The translations under genes were made by a program, and so were the position numbers. This document shows, piece after piece, positions 32,006 to 63,100 of a DNA stretch of 64,000 nucleotides. The notes under the pieces were generated by a model. It made no database searches. It worked only from the letters and a program-made list of their open reading frames with translations, and was not told the origin of the DNA. Source of the DNA: Mastigias papua (Eukaryota > Cnidaria > Scyphozoa > Rhizostomeae > Mastigiidae); assembly GCA_964019165.1 (NCBI GenBank), contig OZ025267.1:19059985-19123984 (forward strand), given 5' to 3'. The number at the start of each line of letters is the position of its first letter. Within the stretch, counting starts at the first letter, position 1.

Positions 32006-34363
32006 ATTCGGAGTTTTACCCACAAGCTCCCTTAGGTCAGGTTGCTTACCTATATAAGTACTACTGCTTACTTTTTATAGGACAGCTGTGACTACCCGGG
32101 TCTGCCGAGGTAGGTACTCAAAGCTCAACTCTAGAAGAATATCGAACCAGCAAAAATCATTTAAGATCCCCATAGGCAATTCTTCCAGTTAGTACAGTAC
32201 TTATAAGTAATCGAACTAACAAATAATACGAACGCCAATTTTGTATATATAGTCGTTGGTGGTGGTGAAGAGCAAACAAAAAAAAATTTTCAAATGTGTG
32301 AACAATCATATTTGATAAGATAGCAGTACATCTAATGAAAGTTACTAACAAAACTTTAAAATATAAGCTCATATCAAGCAAAAACAATACTTTCACTGAT
32401 GTTATTTTGTAAGCTTTACTCAAGATGACCCAAGGTGTTTAAACTACATTTATATTCAGCTTAACTCAAAATAGCATGGACTGTCTGCTAAATTCAAGCT
32501 AAGGTATACCATGCGATTGCTCATGTCAAGGTACCCCCATGCTATAAACTGGTCAGTTCGCATCTACTAAAAAAATTCAGAGGCTCTTCGCTACACTCTG
32601 AAATATATATATGAACTATATCCCCTGACAAGGCTGATCTTATGGAAAACCGTCGAAGCTTGGACTCTAATAACTAGGGCTGGAGCGGTTTCTACCGAAA
32701 AGCAAAAGGGACGCAAGGGGACGGCTACTGGTGCCCCTAATCAGTTGCATCGGGAAGGCAGACTTCATCCACAGGGGATGGAAGTTAATCTAGAGGGAAC
32801 CGCTTCTCATTTCAACCTTGCACTACATATAAGCCTTAGGCATTAATGAAAGGACTATACAAGTAAATCAAGACAAAATCTATGAGTGGGGAATTACCGA
32901 CCTTCTCATAGTGACTTTGCTAAGTCTGCAACATGCACATAGCACTGTCTATGGCGAAGATTTTACGCTGTTTTGCAACCAGATAGCCCCTTCTCACCAG
33001 GGGTCCTGGTTTGAAAATGAAAGACAGCTATTAAATGGCAGCTGCAATTGAACGTCTCTTTGCAAGTTACAACTCTGCCTTTACCAAAAGACTTAGAATC
33101 CAAAATCTTTCATCCTTAATACTATCCCATCATTTCTAACCTGATCTATGACTGACTACAGACTAGCACAATGACCAAATAAATTGAAATAGCAACTGAA
33201 ACGCATTGCCCTATACAGTGCCTTAAATGCCTATACAATACCCAGACATGGTCCAGACAAATAAAATCAATAATTCCACAAGTTAATATAATGCCCAATT
33301 AAAAATTAAAAAAATAATGGCGTCTTCAAAATCAAAAACGCTGATTGCTAGGTAAATGGTGGTGCACAATGCTTGATTAAGCCTTCTTTCATTTACGATT
33401 CCTTACCCTACCGATTCAATAACAGTGGTGTGTGCTGCACGTCATGGCATGGCCTACTTCATAGACAGAGACACGAGGATTCACAGTGAACGGCAAAGGC
33501 TTCTCACCTTGCTGGAATAGGTAAAACAATCTTTGAAAATGCCTTTTATACGAGTAGACCCACGTCGTACCTGACATAAGCGTAAAAGAATTTAACCAAA
33601 ACCCCTATGAGACGCAAGGACACAGTTCTTGTCACAAAACAGTATACTCATGTTACTTTTGTTACTTCAACATAACACTCATAATGATGACCAAAAAGCT
33701 CTGGTTTTCTCAAAAAAACACAATACTGTTTCGTGCACTTTCCTATAATCGATTTATAGAGAAAAGATTAAGCTCGATCACCCAAAATCTTTGGTGTGCT
33801 GTACTCAACTCAAATCATCACAGCGTATACTGCTAACGCGATAAGCCACTACTTATCAAATGAAGATACTATACAGAGCTTAGTAGTTAGAGAATGAGCA
33901 ATTACAAAAGCAATACACCTTACATACTGATATCTTAAAAGGGGGCAAGCTTTGGGGGCTGCCCTCCTCAAGTTTATCAGTAAAAAACCTCCACCGCTAG
34001 ATACCAATTACACATGACATTAAAGATAGAAGTGTGTGCCTCAGACAATCATATCATTTCAAGATTCAAAATCAACATGTGCTAGCTTGTCTGCTCTACA
34101 AATTTTGTGTGGATGCTGTCACCGAGAATGACCTAAAAGGCCTAACGCACACTACTGGTGCCCCAGCCTAACGAGCCTGGTTCAGACCTTTTTACCTTCA
34201 GATATCCACATCGACAAACACTACTGACAACGAAGTCTCATTGGTAGCTTCTAACATAAACTGCTAAAGGCAAACAAAGTGTGTATTAAAAATCATAGGG
34301 CCTATTATAAATGTGAACGCAATTCAGCTGTTTCAACAGTAAAGTACCTGTAAGTGTCACAGT
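32006..34363. other. Intergenic and 3' flank of NEMO/optineurin-like gene
   Basis: Should include the 3' untranslated region of the minus-strand gene ending at 34364. No coding region or clear repeat recognised. Confidence 0.5.
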
Positions 34364-51556
<17,193 letters not shown>

Positions 51557-54500
51557 TCTGTCAATTTCCAGTGACCGTGTGTAATCCTAGCATGCAGTCT
51601 TTAGAACTTCAATCCCATAGCATCAGAAGATGAAATCTACCAAGTCTCCTTACCTCAATAGATGATAATTTCCAACACAACGTTCCTGGGCAGCAAATTT
51701 GAGGTAATGGTATATTCAATGGACAAGGAATGTGCAAATTACATAAATTCTGTTTCCTGTCACACGGATGCTTCTTACCCAAAAAGTAGGCCTAGTGCAC
51801 AGGACAATGATTGAAGCCAAGAAGAGCACAAAATAATACAATTTTCATTGAGTATACAAACTCACATATAACAGTACACAGATTGAAACACAAAATGAGC
51901 TACGGTATCCAGCTTTGTCCGCTGTATATTTCGAATACTATCTACAATGACGAATCGTTCGTTGCAAAACTAATGGTGTTTCACGACTACAGGTATATCC
52001 CTAGTTTCGGTTTCCAAAGGTTATTCACGTGACAAAAATAATGTGGTCATCCCCCTTTTCATTTCTACCTAAAGAACAATGGCTAGGAAACTTAATAGCA
52101 ATCTGTTCCCTTGAAATGCATGATCAACACTGTTTGGACTTTGACGAGAATATCGAGAACTGTTGCTATACACTCTGCTTCTTATCACACTTGCAACTAT
52201 TATGATTTTTGACACAAAAAGAAATGACACGGGGCATTTTTACCATGATTCTTACTGCCAACTGGAGATCACATTGAATGATGCCATCATGCCATTGCCA
52301 TGTGCAAAGAAGGGCTATTAGATTTTATGCTGGAACTTATAGCTGCCAAGCAAGTTTCATGGCAATGGTGAAACAATTAGTGTAGCAATCTCTCCTTGCT
52401 GAACAGGGAGTAAAGCAGAATCGATGATAACGAACGGAATTCAGACCATTCTGCCTGCAATGCAACCAAATCTATTCCATATATTTTCTCGATGGTCCCG
52501 TGGAGACCAATCAGCTTTGGTTATGCATCTTTGCAGAATGGATAACTACAACTTGTCTTCTGTATATATAGGAATTGAAACAGTCTATTCCCGTTCAGTA
52601 TTAAGTTTTAACAATCCCCCCTCCCCCCCCTCCCCCCTCCCCCCCGCAGATGATTAGTTGATATTTTTGCATATAGTTGGACGATACTAGGACCTAAAAT
52701 AAGCATATTGGGTAAATCCACGTTATCTTTACTAGCAAAATGGCTTATAAGAAAGCAGTACTCGACTGCTCAAAAAGTAAGAAATTCAGTACCAGGTTTT
52801 TGAGAATTAAAGTTGTTGATTAGTTGTTACACATTTGAAATTCTTATTTTCACGCAAGGCCAGCATCTCATCTGTTTAATTTGCGTAGATTTCTTGTGAT
52901 AATCCATGTCTTTGTAACTTTGCTTGATGCATCTTTGAAGTGTGAACCGTAAAGTATGTTTAGACGCAATGTATTAAGCAACGGATCTTAGCTAAACGGG
53001 GGGGGGGGGTCAAGATTTTGCCTTATAAAGTAGGTGAAGGTGGAGATATCTAAAGCTAAATCACATACACAATTTCAGGAAACTTGAACTTACAAGCTTA
53101 ATTATAGGTTTATACATTTTATACTGATAGATAAAAATAATATTAGTATCATGTAGAAAAGAACATTATGACTGTAATCACGATCTTCGCAGTAAAAAAC
53201 ATCTTGGTTGGACTAAGCAATTGAAAAGTCATTAAAGGGGGTTTTGGTAAGCCTGAAGGTGGGGAAATGTATTTAAGAATATATATAATAAGTGCCCCCT
53301 TCATTTGGCACTGAAAATTAGTAAAATTTATTATAACATCAAATTATTCTACAGCAAAACTGTAAGAAGAATAATCGACAAACTATAAAGAGATATCAGG
53401 AAATCAGCCTTTCAGCTGTATAGGCCTTGTTTGTCATGTGTTTCGGAGACCTACGACACAGTATTGAAGATTGAAGGTTTCGCAACCCTGGAAGATAATT
53501 TTGTTCGATAAATAAGCGAGATACTTCCGTACAAGTAGGTACCAAAAGGAGTAATTTCAGCATTTCATGATACTAATGTCGAGATTATTCATATTTCATA
53601 CATCAATTTGTTAAGAAATGAGAAGCTGCATGTGAATTGCAAAGTAATGGAAAGCGAGTAAACGAGGTATGGAGAACAGGCCGAAAGGGGAAGGTCATTT
53701 CATGAAACTACAAAAAGGCGAAGACTGACAAGCAGCTCGAAGGAAATATATTGCGTTTCTAATCTGAATTTTATTTTCTAACATATGATAATAGAACATC
53801 GAATGCTGAAGAAAGTGGTGAATTATTCGACGATTCCGCACTTATAAAAATTAGCACGAACATAGATAAACTTGAGAAAGTACTTGAAACTCACAGTAAT
53901 AAAAACAAGTATGTACATGAAAAAAGCCAAACTCTCATTCAACTGTAGCGATTACTACAATATAACTGATTAGCCTTGGAACCTAAACTCCTATTCCGCT
54001 TAGGAAATTAATGAGTACCAAACTGAAATTGAATCTGGTGTCACATGATAATGGCTAAACGAATAGAAATTTATTTCATACGAACATATAAACGATTAGA
54101 AATTTTACAATATACGAATATGTAATCAATTAGATATTTTACGCCATATGACAAAAACTTAGAAACAGTAATATAAAGCAGGTTGCCAATGTAAACCATG
54201 CTTATATATATATTTGAATATATATTTATATTTAGATATATTTATTTATTTGATAAACTCACTACCTATTCAATAAATGCTTTTTTAAATAAGATAACAT
54301 GAAAAAAACACCTCATTGACTGTTTACTTACAGCTTTATCAGAATTAAATTCATTTGCGGACTAACTATATACAAAAGCTAGTCGACTTTCGTCTTCTTT
54401 AAACTAAAATTTCAACTGGAATGAAGCTTAAGTTGAAGTTTGTAGGAACACCTGCAAAACCTAGATTAGATAAACTTTCACAATAATATGGTGATAGAGA

Positions 54501-57054
54501 TGCAGGGAAGATAAAATTCGACCAAATATGGCTTAGTTCTGTTCGGTTTCGCAACTGGAGATACTCTGAAAAACAACTGTTCATATTTTTGGAGTTGCTA
54601 AGCACCATCAATACAAACGGGATATTTCTATACGTTTGCAAACTAGGAAGGAGAATTCACTTTGTCTTAGGCTTGTAGGAATGTTGGGCCTAAATTTATC
54701 ACGAAGGTACAAGAAAGCTGGAGAGATATGTTCTTACCGTAGAGTAAGTGCTGGGTAGAATCTATTTCATAGAACTGCCTTTGCCCACCCCAGGAATGGA
54801 AACTGGCGAAAAATATATAGCTTCCGAAAATAAATGCTAATGTTTTGTTTCAGAACTGTTTGCAGAACTTTATTATTGTGTCTAGTCTCAAGTCTCGTAG
54901 CATCGTTTTAACTGAGAAGTTATGAGTTTATGATATTATGAATGATTTCAAACCATTTAAATGCTCGATTGTCTTTTAGTACCAATAAATGAAGCACTCG
55001 GAATTACAACTTTCAATTATAAAAAGCCTAGGTTACTGTAGTCAATGAGTGATAGTATAATGTTTTGATTTAGATGAGTTCAATATCCTTTGCATGCAAA
55101 ACCATCTAGTTCATATGTTATTGCGGAGTTAGGTATTGTTTGAAGCTCGTACTGCAGCACTCATGTTTTTTGGGTTAAAATAGTAAGCTCCAACTATGTA
55201 TTGCATGACTTTTAATTTCAGGTTATGAAACTACAGAGCCAACCCACGAGGAGTAGGAATGTCAATCATCCCAGGAGTTTCAATTCTCCTTTGCAGATTA
55301 TCCAGAATACATCACGTGCTAGAGTAAATTAGCTACATGATTAACTACCTAATTAAATGTCATGTTTCGAATCTAGACTCTAAAGATCTAAGTTTAAAGT
55401 AGGATTGTAAACAGCTGAAGTGGATTGACGGGGGCATGTATGTCGAGTAGACAATTACGCCAGAATTGTACCCCTTCAAGAGACTTACTGTAAGCCCTTG
55501 AATTAACCGCAAGGACTTATTTAATTTTATACTCTTGACTCTGTACCATGGGAGCTTATTCGAGTGGGGCTTATTTCAGGGGGATTAATTAATTCGATAA
55601 GATATATAAATTATCGTATCGAAACTGCTTGTATTAAAGTATCTCTACATACAGTCTCAGCAAATTATTGGGGTATTACCTTTCCCTGCCCCGCACTGCC
55701 TGCAGGACGGGTGTAGTGCATGAGCGTTTATTAAATCAGCTCTTTAAATCTGAGCTCTGTCCCAATCCACATTTAACTTTGGGAATAATTCACTTTTTTC
55801 ACTTTTATCGAGTATGCGGTATCCAGCTTTTCAGTTAGTCTTGTAAGTTGTAACCAAATCCATGCCTAATTTTGGTTTGAATTAATCGAGGGACAAATCA
55901 GTTGAAAAAATCCCGTACACTTTCCAAAAAGATAGCATGAAATCACAAAATCACGACAAATTCACAAAAGAATAACGAAAATCACACTAAAAGTCAATGA
56001 AAATAACAAAAATCACAATAAGCTTAAAAAATCACATATGTCACAAATGTCACTTATGTACGAGTAATTCATCCCTCGACAGTAATAACAAATTTGTGAA
56101 ATGATAGAATGGTTTGTGTAGCGAACAACATTCAAAACGTGCAGCAATATAGCCACTTTACTCTTCAAGTGTATTCACAAGATTCTTTGCATAAAAATTT
56201 TGATATCGATAAGACTCATTAATAACTTATGTTGATATTGTAAATATATCAGGCTTGGTCTAATCATCACCGTGCTTATTCTGTTACATTTGTGACAAAA
56301 TGGTGTAGTTCATGTTAAAGCAAAAGTTATGCAGTTGGTCAGAAAAATTATCTTAAAAGTCATGGCCCAGTGATGAACTTTCAATATAGTTATGTATGCC
56401 AAATCCTCTTGATTATGTAAATCATCCAGCATGTAAAAAGCGAATTTTATAAGTGGATACAGGGTAAAAGCAGAGAACTCGAGAAAAATTCATCATAGTT
56501 TCTTGTCCTTATTCTGTGTAAGTTACTTCAATAAAGACAGTTTAGAACAACGAATGTGAAAGTAGCGAAACGAATACTTATGTAGACGGATTAGACGCCA
56601 TTGTATAAAATGGGTTTTGCAAGATGTTTTCAAAATATTTAAAATTCCTTCATTTTCACTTAAATTATTTATCATGCTCTTCCAAAAATTCACAGTAGCG
56701 TATTGAGCCCAAGACAAAGAAGTTTAAATTAAACTTTATTTTTCTACTTGTTAAGTTGGTATCTGAGCAAAGTTTAAACAGCTGATGCATCACTTTGATA
56801 GCCTCTCTTCAACAATCAAGAAAATCTTTCTTGCAACCTAGGTGCCGAGAAAGAAAACTTGATCAAAAGCATTGCAAAGATAAGCAAAATTTATGGGAGA
56901 GAGCTTGGAAAGCAACGTGTTCTATTCACTATTTCATTTATTATAGTACAACCATGCTTCTAAGTTTACATATCCAAGAGGTGCAGCACGGTTTTCTGGG
57001 CGAATTTTAGTGAGTGTCTGAAGAGTTTTGTAAAATGTATATTTAGATCAATGC
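51557..57054. other. Intergenic region between divergent genes
   Basis: About 5.5 kb between the starts of the NEMO/OPTN-like (minus) and astacin (plus) genes, so both promoters are here. Contains a C-rich run (52615-52646), a G run (52999-53010) and a decayed MITE family B copy (about 55479-55600). No gene seen. Confidence 0.55.
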
Positions 57055-57062
57055 TATAAAAG
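57055..57062 (+). promoter_or_regulatory. TATA box of astacin gene
   Basis: TATAAAAG 54 bp before the start codon. This leaves room for a transcription start near 57085 and a short leader. Confidence 0.6.
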
Positions 57063-57115
57063 AGCTGATCTTATTCGATACCTTCTGCTGAGATCTCTAC
57101 ACCAATTAGAGAAAA

Positions 57116-57167
57116 ATGAAGCTCCTATTCGTTGTTGCTGTTTCCTTAGCATTATTTGCTGTAAAAG
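57116..57167 (+). CDS. Astacin exon 1 (signal peptide)
   Basis: 17 codons plus one base from ATG 57116; donor AAAG|GTAAAT. Almost exactly one signal peptide per exon. Confidence 0.88.
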
Positions 57168-60100
57168 GTAAATACGGGAGATTTTCTGTTCTGTTGATCT
57201 AAATTTTACATCTCAGTACATCACATGCTGAGTATCTGAGAAGCGTTAATATCTGATCCAACATCTGTGCGTATTTTTTTAAATGAATATACATTTATAG
57301 GTTTTTGAGTTTCTGACTCAATGTATACTTTCGGTAAAGAGTTCACAATGTATCAATATCTCACTAAGGTATTATTAATTTCCAGGAGTTAATACAAACC
57401 TACAAGCAATATTATGACCCCATGAATAGCTTCTAATTTGTGGAAGTATCTTTTATGAATATTTACGTTTTAGCTCAGTTTTGAGTCCTTCTTTCTTGTT
57501 AAATTCATTATTGCGTAATGTAATTGTACACTTAACTGGTCAGTGTTGAGTTTTGATTTCGATATGAATGCATAACTCAAGGATACATCATAAGCACATC
57601 ATGACGATAAAATGCCATTTTACCAAGCTTTCAAGATCCTAGCATTTTTCCATTACTGCTGTTAAAATTCATCTGCAGCCGAGGGGGAAGAAAGTGCTCA
57701 TGACGTCATTCTGAAAGTTAACCAGCAAGGTATTCAAACTTTTACCATGGCATCATTGCCTTGTTTCTATTTAATCAGAAATAATTGTTCAATCTTACGT
57801 TGATACTATTCACTCTTAATCACTGCATATTTGATTCCTTGATCGTAGTCCGATTTTCCGTTTTGGTACTTACGTATATCCGTTATAAAACAACTTAAGT
57901 ATTCTATTGCTACTTTCGTTATTAATTTCGGTATGTGACTAGTTACTTTGCTCTTTAAGGTTATTCTAAGTAAAATGCTGCATTATCAGCTCGTGTTTTC
58001 TTGCCAGTAAAACCCCGTGCCATTTTCACTTGATATTGGCCATAATCTTTAACAAATAAAAATAGAAATTTGTCAATAATCCTTTAGCAATGAATATAGA
58101 TTGTGTACAAACACGTGACAAAATATTAGTTGAACTTTCGTTGTCACTTTATTTCTAGGAAGCGTTGATACCTAAAGTATGATAATAAAACTTAACCTAT
58201 GCTGAGAGAGCAAGCAGAATGTTTTGTACTCATCTGTGCCGAATACACGGGTGGTTTCAATAAACGGGGAATGAACCTTTTTCAAAGACTATAATAAGCT
58301 TGGAGGGGGTCTTAATAAACGGGGAATGGGAATTTTGCTCTATAGAGGAAATGAACGACCAAATAGCCAAAGTTGTCTCATTAATATACGGAGGAGAAAA
58401 ATAGCATCTTTAGAATTATGGTTTTGCAGACGAATGTTGAAAGTTCATAGGTGGATAAATTATGCAGCGAAGTAGCACTGGAAATGGTGGAGATGTACAA
58501 AAGTCTGATTGAAAGGATCACAAAGCGTCAAATGTTATTCGTTGGTCATATCTGCAGAAAGGATTCTTTAGAGTACTTGGTCACTACAGGGGAAGTTTGA
58601 TGGAAGGAGGGTCCTTACTGATAGCAGTATCATACTAAAAGGCGGTCCTGTAGTGAGGTTTATGATTGTATGTCGAGAATTTGAAAATGAATGAAGTTTC
58701 CATTATTGTTAGTAGACAAATGTTTTTTATTTGGAATTAGGAAATCTGCAACTTTATCTGTACAGTTCCTACCTAAGCTCATTATTAATAAAGATCTTGT
58801 GCCTACCGTTAAAATTGGTGAATCGTTTAAGTATCTTGGTCGATATTTTTCTTTCTCTATACAGAATTTGAACATAGAACTATTCTATTGGACACAATTA
58901 CTGGCCTTTTAAGTAGAATTGATAATACTCCTTGCCATCCAAAGAATAAACTTTTGCTTTACTATCGTTTTGTTCTCTCTAAGATCTCTTGGCATTTTAT
59001 TGTAGCAGACCTAAGCAAAACATGGGTAGTTGAAAACCTGGATAACATTGTTGGAAAGTATATGCGAAGATGGTTTTAACTAATTAGCGCCACTTTAAGT
59101 ACTGTCATTATCAGCAAATCAAACTATGGCTTAAATCTCGTTCTTCTCACCACAAAGTTTATTCAATGTCAAACTATAATTCGAAACGCTTTGAAATCTT
59201 CTCCTAATTCCGATATTCGGTCTTTATGGCATGATTCAAATACCTTTACTAACATCCAATATGATCAATGCAGAAACACCAAGCAAGTTTTCAAATCTAT
59301 TCAAAGCCATCACCACCATCGTATTACAAATGACTTAACATCACTGGAATTAGTTATTTCATCTATCCTTAAGTTTGTTTCTCAATCTACTACTCAACTA
59401 TGGTCAACTGTTCATCAGAAAATGCCAAAGAACACCTTTAACTTCACTCTTAAAAATTTAAATAACACTCTAGCCACACTCGCAAAAACCTATGCAAATG
59501 GTCCATTGTTCAATCATCAGCACGTTCTTTCTGCCTTCAGTCCGAAACCTTACAACATATTGTATCTAGTTGCAAGATGTACCTTGAGCACAGAAGATAT
59601 ACTTGGAGACACGATTCTGTTCTTAATTGTATAGCCAAGTCCTTGTCTATAATACTAGATTGTTCACTGTACGCTGATCTTAACTCTTTTCTATCCCCTG
59701 CCATTATCACAGGTAGTTCCTTCCGGCCTGACCTTATCTCACTCACCAACGATAACATCTTATATATTCTTGAGCTCACCATTGGCTTTGAAACTAATAT
59801 CAAAATCAATAGTGATCGTAAGGCCTCTAAATATTATCCTCTAAGACAAACTTTACTCTCAGAATAGAATCAAGTCTCACTTATTAACCTTTCGATAAGT
59901 GCCGTTGGTACTATTGGTACGTCCTCTGAATCTTTCGTTAAACTTCTCAAATCTTTAGGTTTTAATAACAATTCACAAAAACACATTTTGTCCCAACTTA
60001 TCAACACTACTATTAGATGTCATCATCATCATCATCATCTAACGGGAGGTTCAAAGTAAACCGCCGTGGTGGCCGTGGCTCTCCATTTCTTTCTATCTTG

Positions 60101-63100
60101 TGCCATCCTGTACAGCTGAGTCGTACTTCTTCCACCAGAAATCTCTTTGATGTTGTCGCTAAATCTAACTATTAGATGGGCTTACTATATATTCTGTTGT
60201 TCCAATAAACAATGGACAAATCCCAACTTATTAGAAATATGAAAATCACTATTAGTATTATTCTGTAATTTATTTTTCTTCTTTCCTCGTTATTATTGAT
60301 TTTGTCTACTTTATGTATATTTGTATGCAATCTATGTTTATTTAGTATACCTGACAGCCAGTTGTACTTTGCCTAATTCTGTGAGCCGTATGATTGTAGT
60401 ATTTAGTTGAGATGTTTTAAAGCTTTGAAGTTTTTAAAAAAATTATTATTATTATGATTGATACTAATGCATACAATCCTAAAATGGTAAAATTTTCCTC
60501 TAGATTTGGTTACAACTAGTACCCTTAGGTCTTGAGGTTCTGTCCAATGTTAACCGTCAACGATTACATTCCCAATGGCTTCCTTGATAATCTGGCAGTT
60601 CCAAAGAGCGCACGTTTCTGCAATTTCTCTGCTCTGATGTTAACTATAATTTTCTTAATCCACATATCTAATCCTTTTGGTATCATGCCTGGAGCACCAC
60701 TCACGACCGAAATGACTTTAGCTTTTTTCATTTCCCAAAGGATTGCTGTCTCTTGCTTAAAGGTCTTATTATCATTATTATTATTATTTTTTCGGAAAAA
60801 TGTTAAGCTTCCCCCCGTTTATTCGGCATTGAAGAGTAAAGAGTAGTAAATGACAGAAGTACAAGAGAACTCTGCTTCTGCTACCTAGGGAATCATTGGG
60901 CGTCATATCTGTTTCAACTGTTACAATTAGTAATAAGTATCAGATTTAGAGATTTAGTTCATAAAGAGAAGACTTTTTATCACCTATTGCTTAATATAGA
61001 AAATAAAATGAAATCTGCTCGTACTATTTCATTTTAGCTGTTGAAGAAGGGCTTGCATTTGGCGGAGTCGGTGAGTATTCGGTTGCATGTGTCGAACACA
61101 TTTCATTTCATAACATTTTCTACAACAAAACTAGCTTACAATAAAACCACTAACAATGAATTGAGTGTAAAACAAAGTAATAAATTAAATCGTAGAACGC
61201 CTATTCCTGATCTTCCACGGGTTCGTCTTTGGGATTTATGTCTGTACATATGCTCTTAAGTGCTTTTTTAAAAATAGGCATAGGACCTATTCCTCTGATA
61301 GTTCTTGGCTAGTCATTCCAGCTCTTCAGAGCACTAAAGCAGAAGCTTTTATTGCGAGGTTAAGGGGAAGTATTAGCACCTGAAGTTAATCAGAGCTTTT
61401 AGTATGATAATTAGAAACTTGAGATCAGCATGTGAATCTGTTTTTTAATTTTTCAGGGTATTACCCGCCTAACATTTTATGCTCCATCACTTACTCATTG
61501 TGTCTTATCATAGAAAAAGCTTCAAGGCACAATGGCAGACCCACCCATCCCTATATTTTGCAGATTGAATGAACATACATACGCTATTTTGACGAGTTTG
61601 TAAATATGAAAGCTTTGTATTTGATAAGCTATTGTAAAACTAATCCAAGTTCAATCCAGTTTGAACCCAGATTGAACCAACCTATGAAGATGGGTCAGAT
61701 CTAAACCAGGTTGAACCTGCATTAGCTGTTTTCATTCAATGAAATTTAACCTGGATTCAATTGAACCTAGGTTAAACCTAAGTTGGACTGATGACTGTCG
61801 GAGGAAAAAAGTACTCCCAGTATGCTACGAAACGTTCTCATGCTTCGGGCAGTAGTGACAACTTATTGTTATGTATTGTTGTGTGAACTACTGTTAGTGC
61901 TCCTGTAGCTTAGTGTTTTGCTGTATATTCTATTGTTAGTTCGATTATAGCACTTACTGATCACTGAATCAATAAAAATAATAATAATAACCTTGTTCAA
62001 TGTTAGTATTGCAATAGTACTGTCTACGAATACACATTAGCATACAGCAAAACAAATTGCGTTATGGAAACTACCGCTACTTGTTGCAGGCGATGCAAAC
62101 ATTGGTTTTGAGAGAGCCATTTGTTAATGAGCATTTTAAACTGACCTATAGTGTTTGACAGTTTAATATCAGCTGGGAGGGAGTTTCAAATCTTAGGCCC
62201 TAAGAATCTGAGGGATTTAATTCCATTTCTAGTACTTTTGACCTTAGGAATATAAAGAGTATTTTCCTGCGATAGGTCATGATGTGAAGATCTCGGGATA
62301 AAGTAGTTTTTCATGAAAACTGGGTTTAGATTCTGTAATGTTTCGAAAGTTTCTAGGGCTAACTGTTTAGTTGAATGAATGTGGACCATGGTAAGTTAAG
62401 TCTTGCATAGCAGTTCATCATAAGTCGAGGAATAATCTGGTAGTGCTTGGCGTAATGCTCTTCCATTAATCTTTTCCATTTTTTGCTGATAGTCATTGCT
62501 GCAAAATAGCCAAATAATTTCAAACATTTGAATGCACAAACACCATTATCCCGTCTGACGAACCCTCTCTGCTCCAAGTATCTTCGATGCATTCTACTCA
62601 ATAGAAGCAATAAGGAACTGAGAGAATTAACCTGCATTTAGCCCGAATGATTTCAAGAAGTAATACTTGTTTTGCATTGTGTGGCAACAAGCTAGCTGGA
62701 ACTTTTAATAGTTAAAGAGCTGCAAGTGCCATACAAAGTGGGGACTAGATGACTTTGTGTTCTTTTCTATTTTGGATGGCACAGTAGACTGTATAATTTG
62801 CACATGTGTGTTTTAGTCGAATTTTAATGATGATAGAAAAAAAGAATCAACATTTAGTCACAAACCAATACTTTTTGGATTTGTTTTTTGAATCGCACTA
62901 CAAAATAAATTTGCACGTTCTCATAGTAGTTAAAACTTTTATGAAGAAAATTTCTAACTATTAAGAGAAAATAAACATGTACAAAATATAATACACATGC
63001 ACAAAATATACAGTCTACTGTGCCATCCAAAGCAAGAAAGCACTCAAGGTCATCTGACACCCACATATGTCTACTTGAAATACTACATCATTGCAGTGCT

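Larger units (their letters stand above)
57730..61037. other. Intron 2 of astacin gene
   Basis: 3.3 kb. Holds the G-rich AATAAACGGGG repeat near 58258-58330 and the LINE 58690-60230 with a second LINE fragment inside. No exon recognised. Confidence 0.55.
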
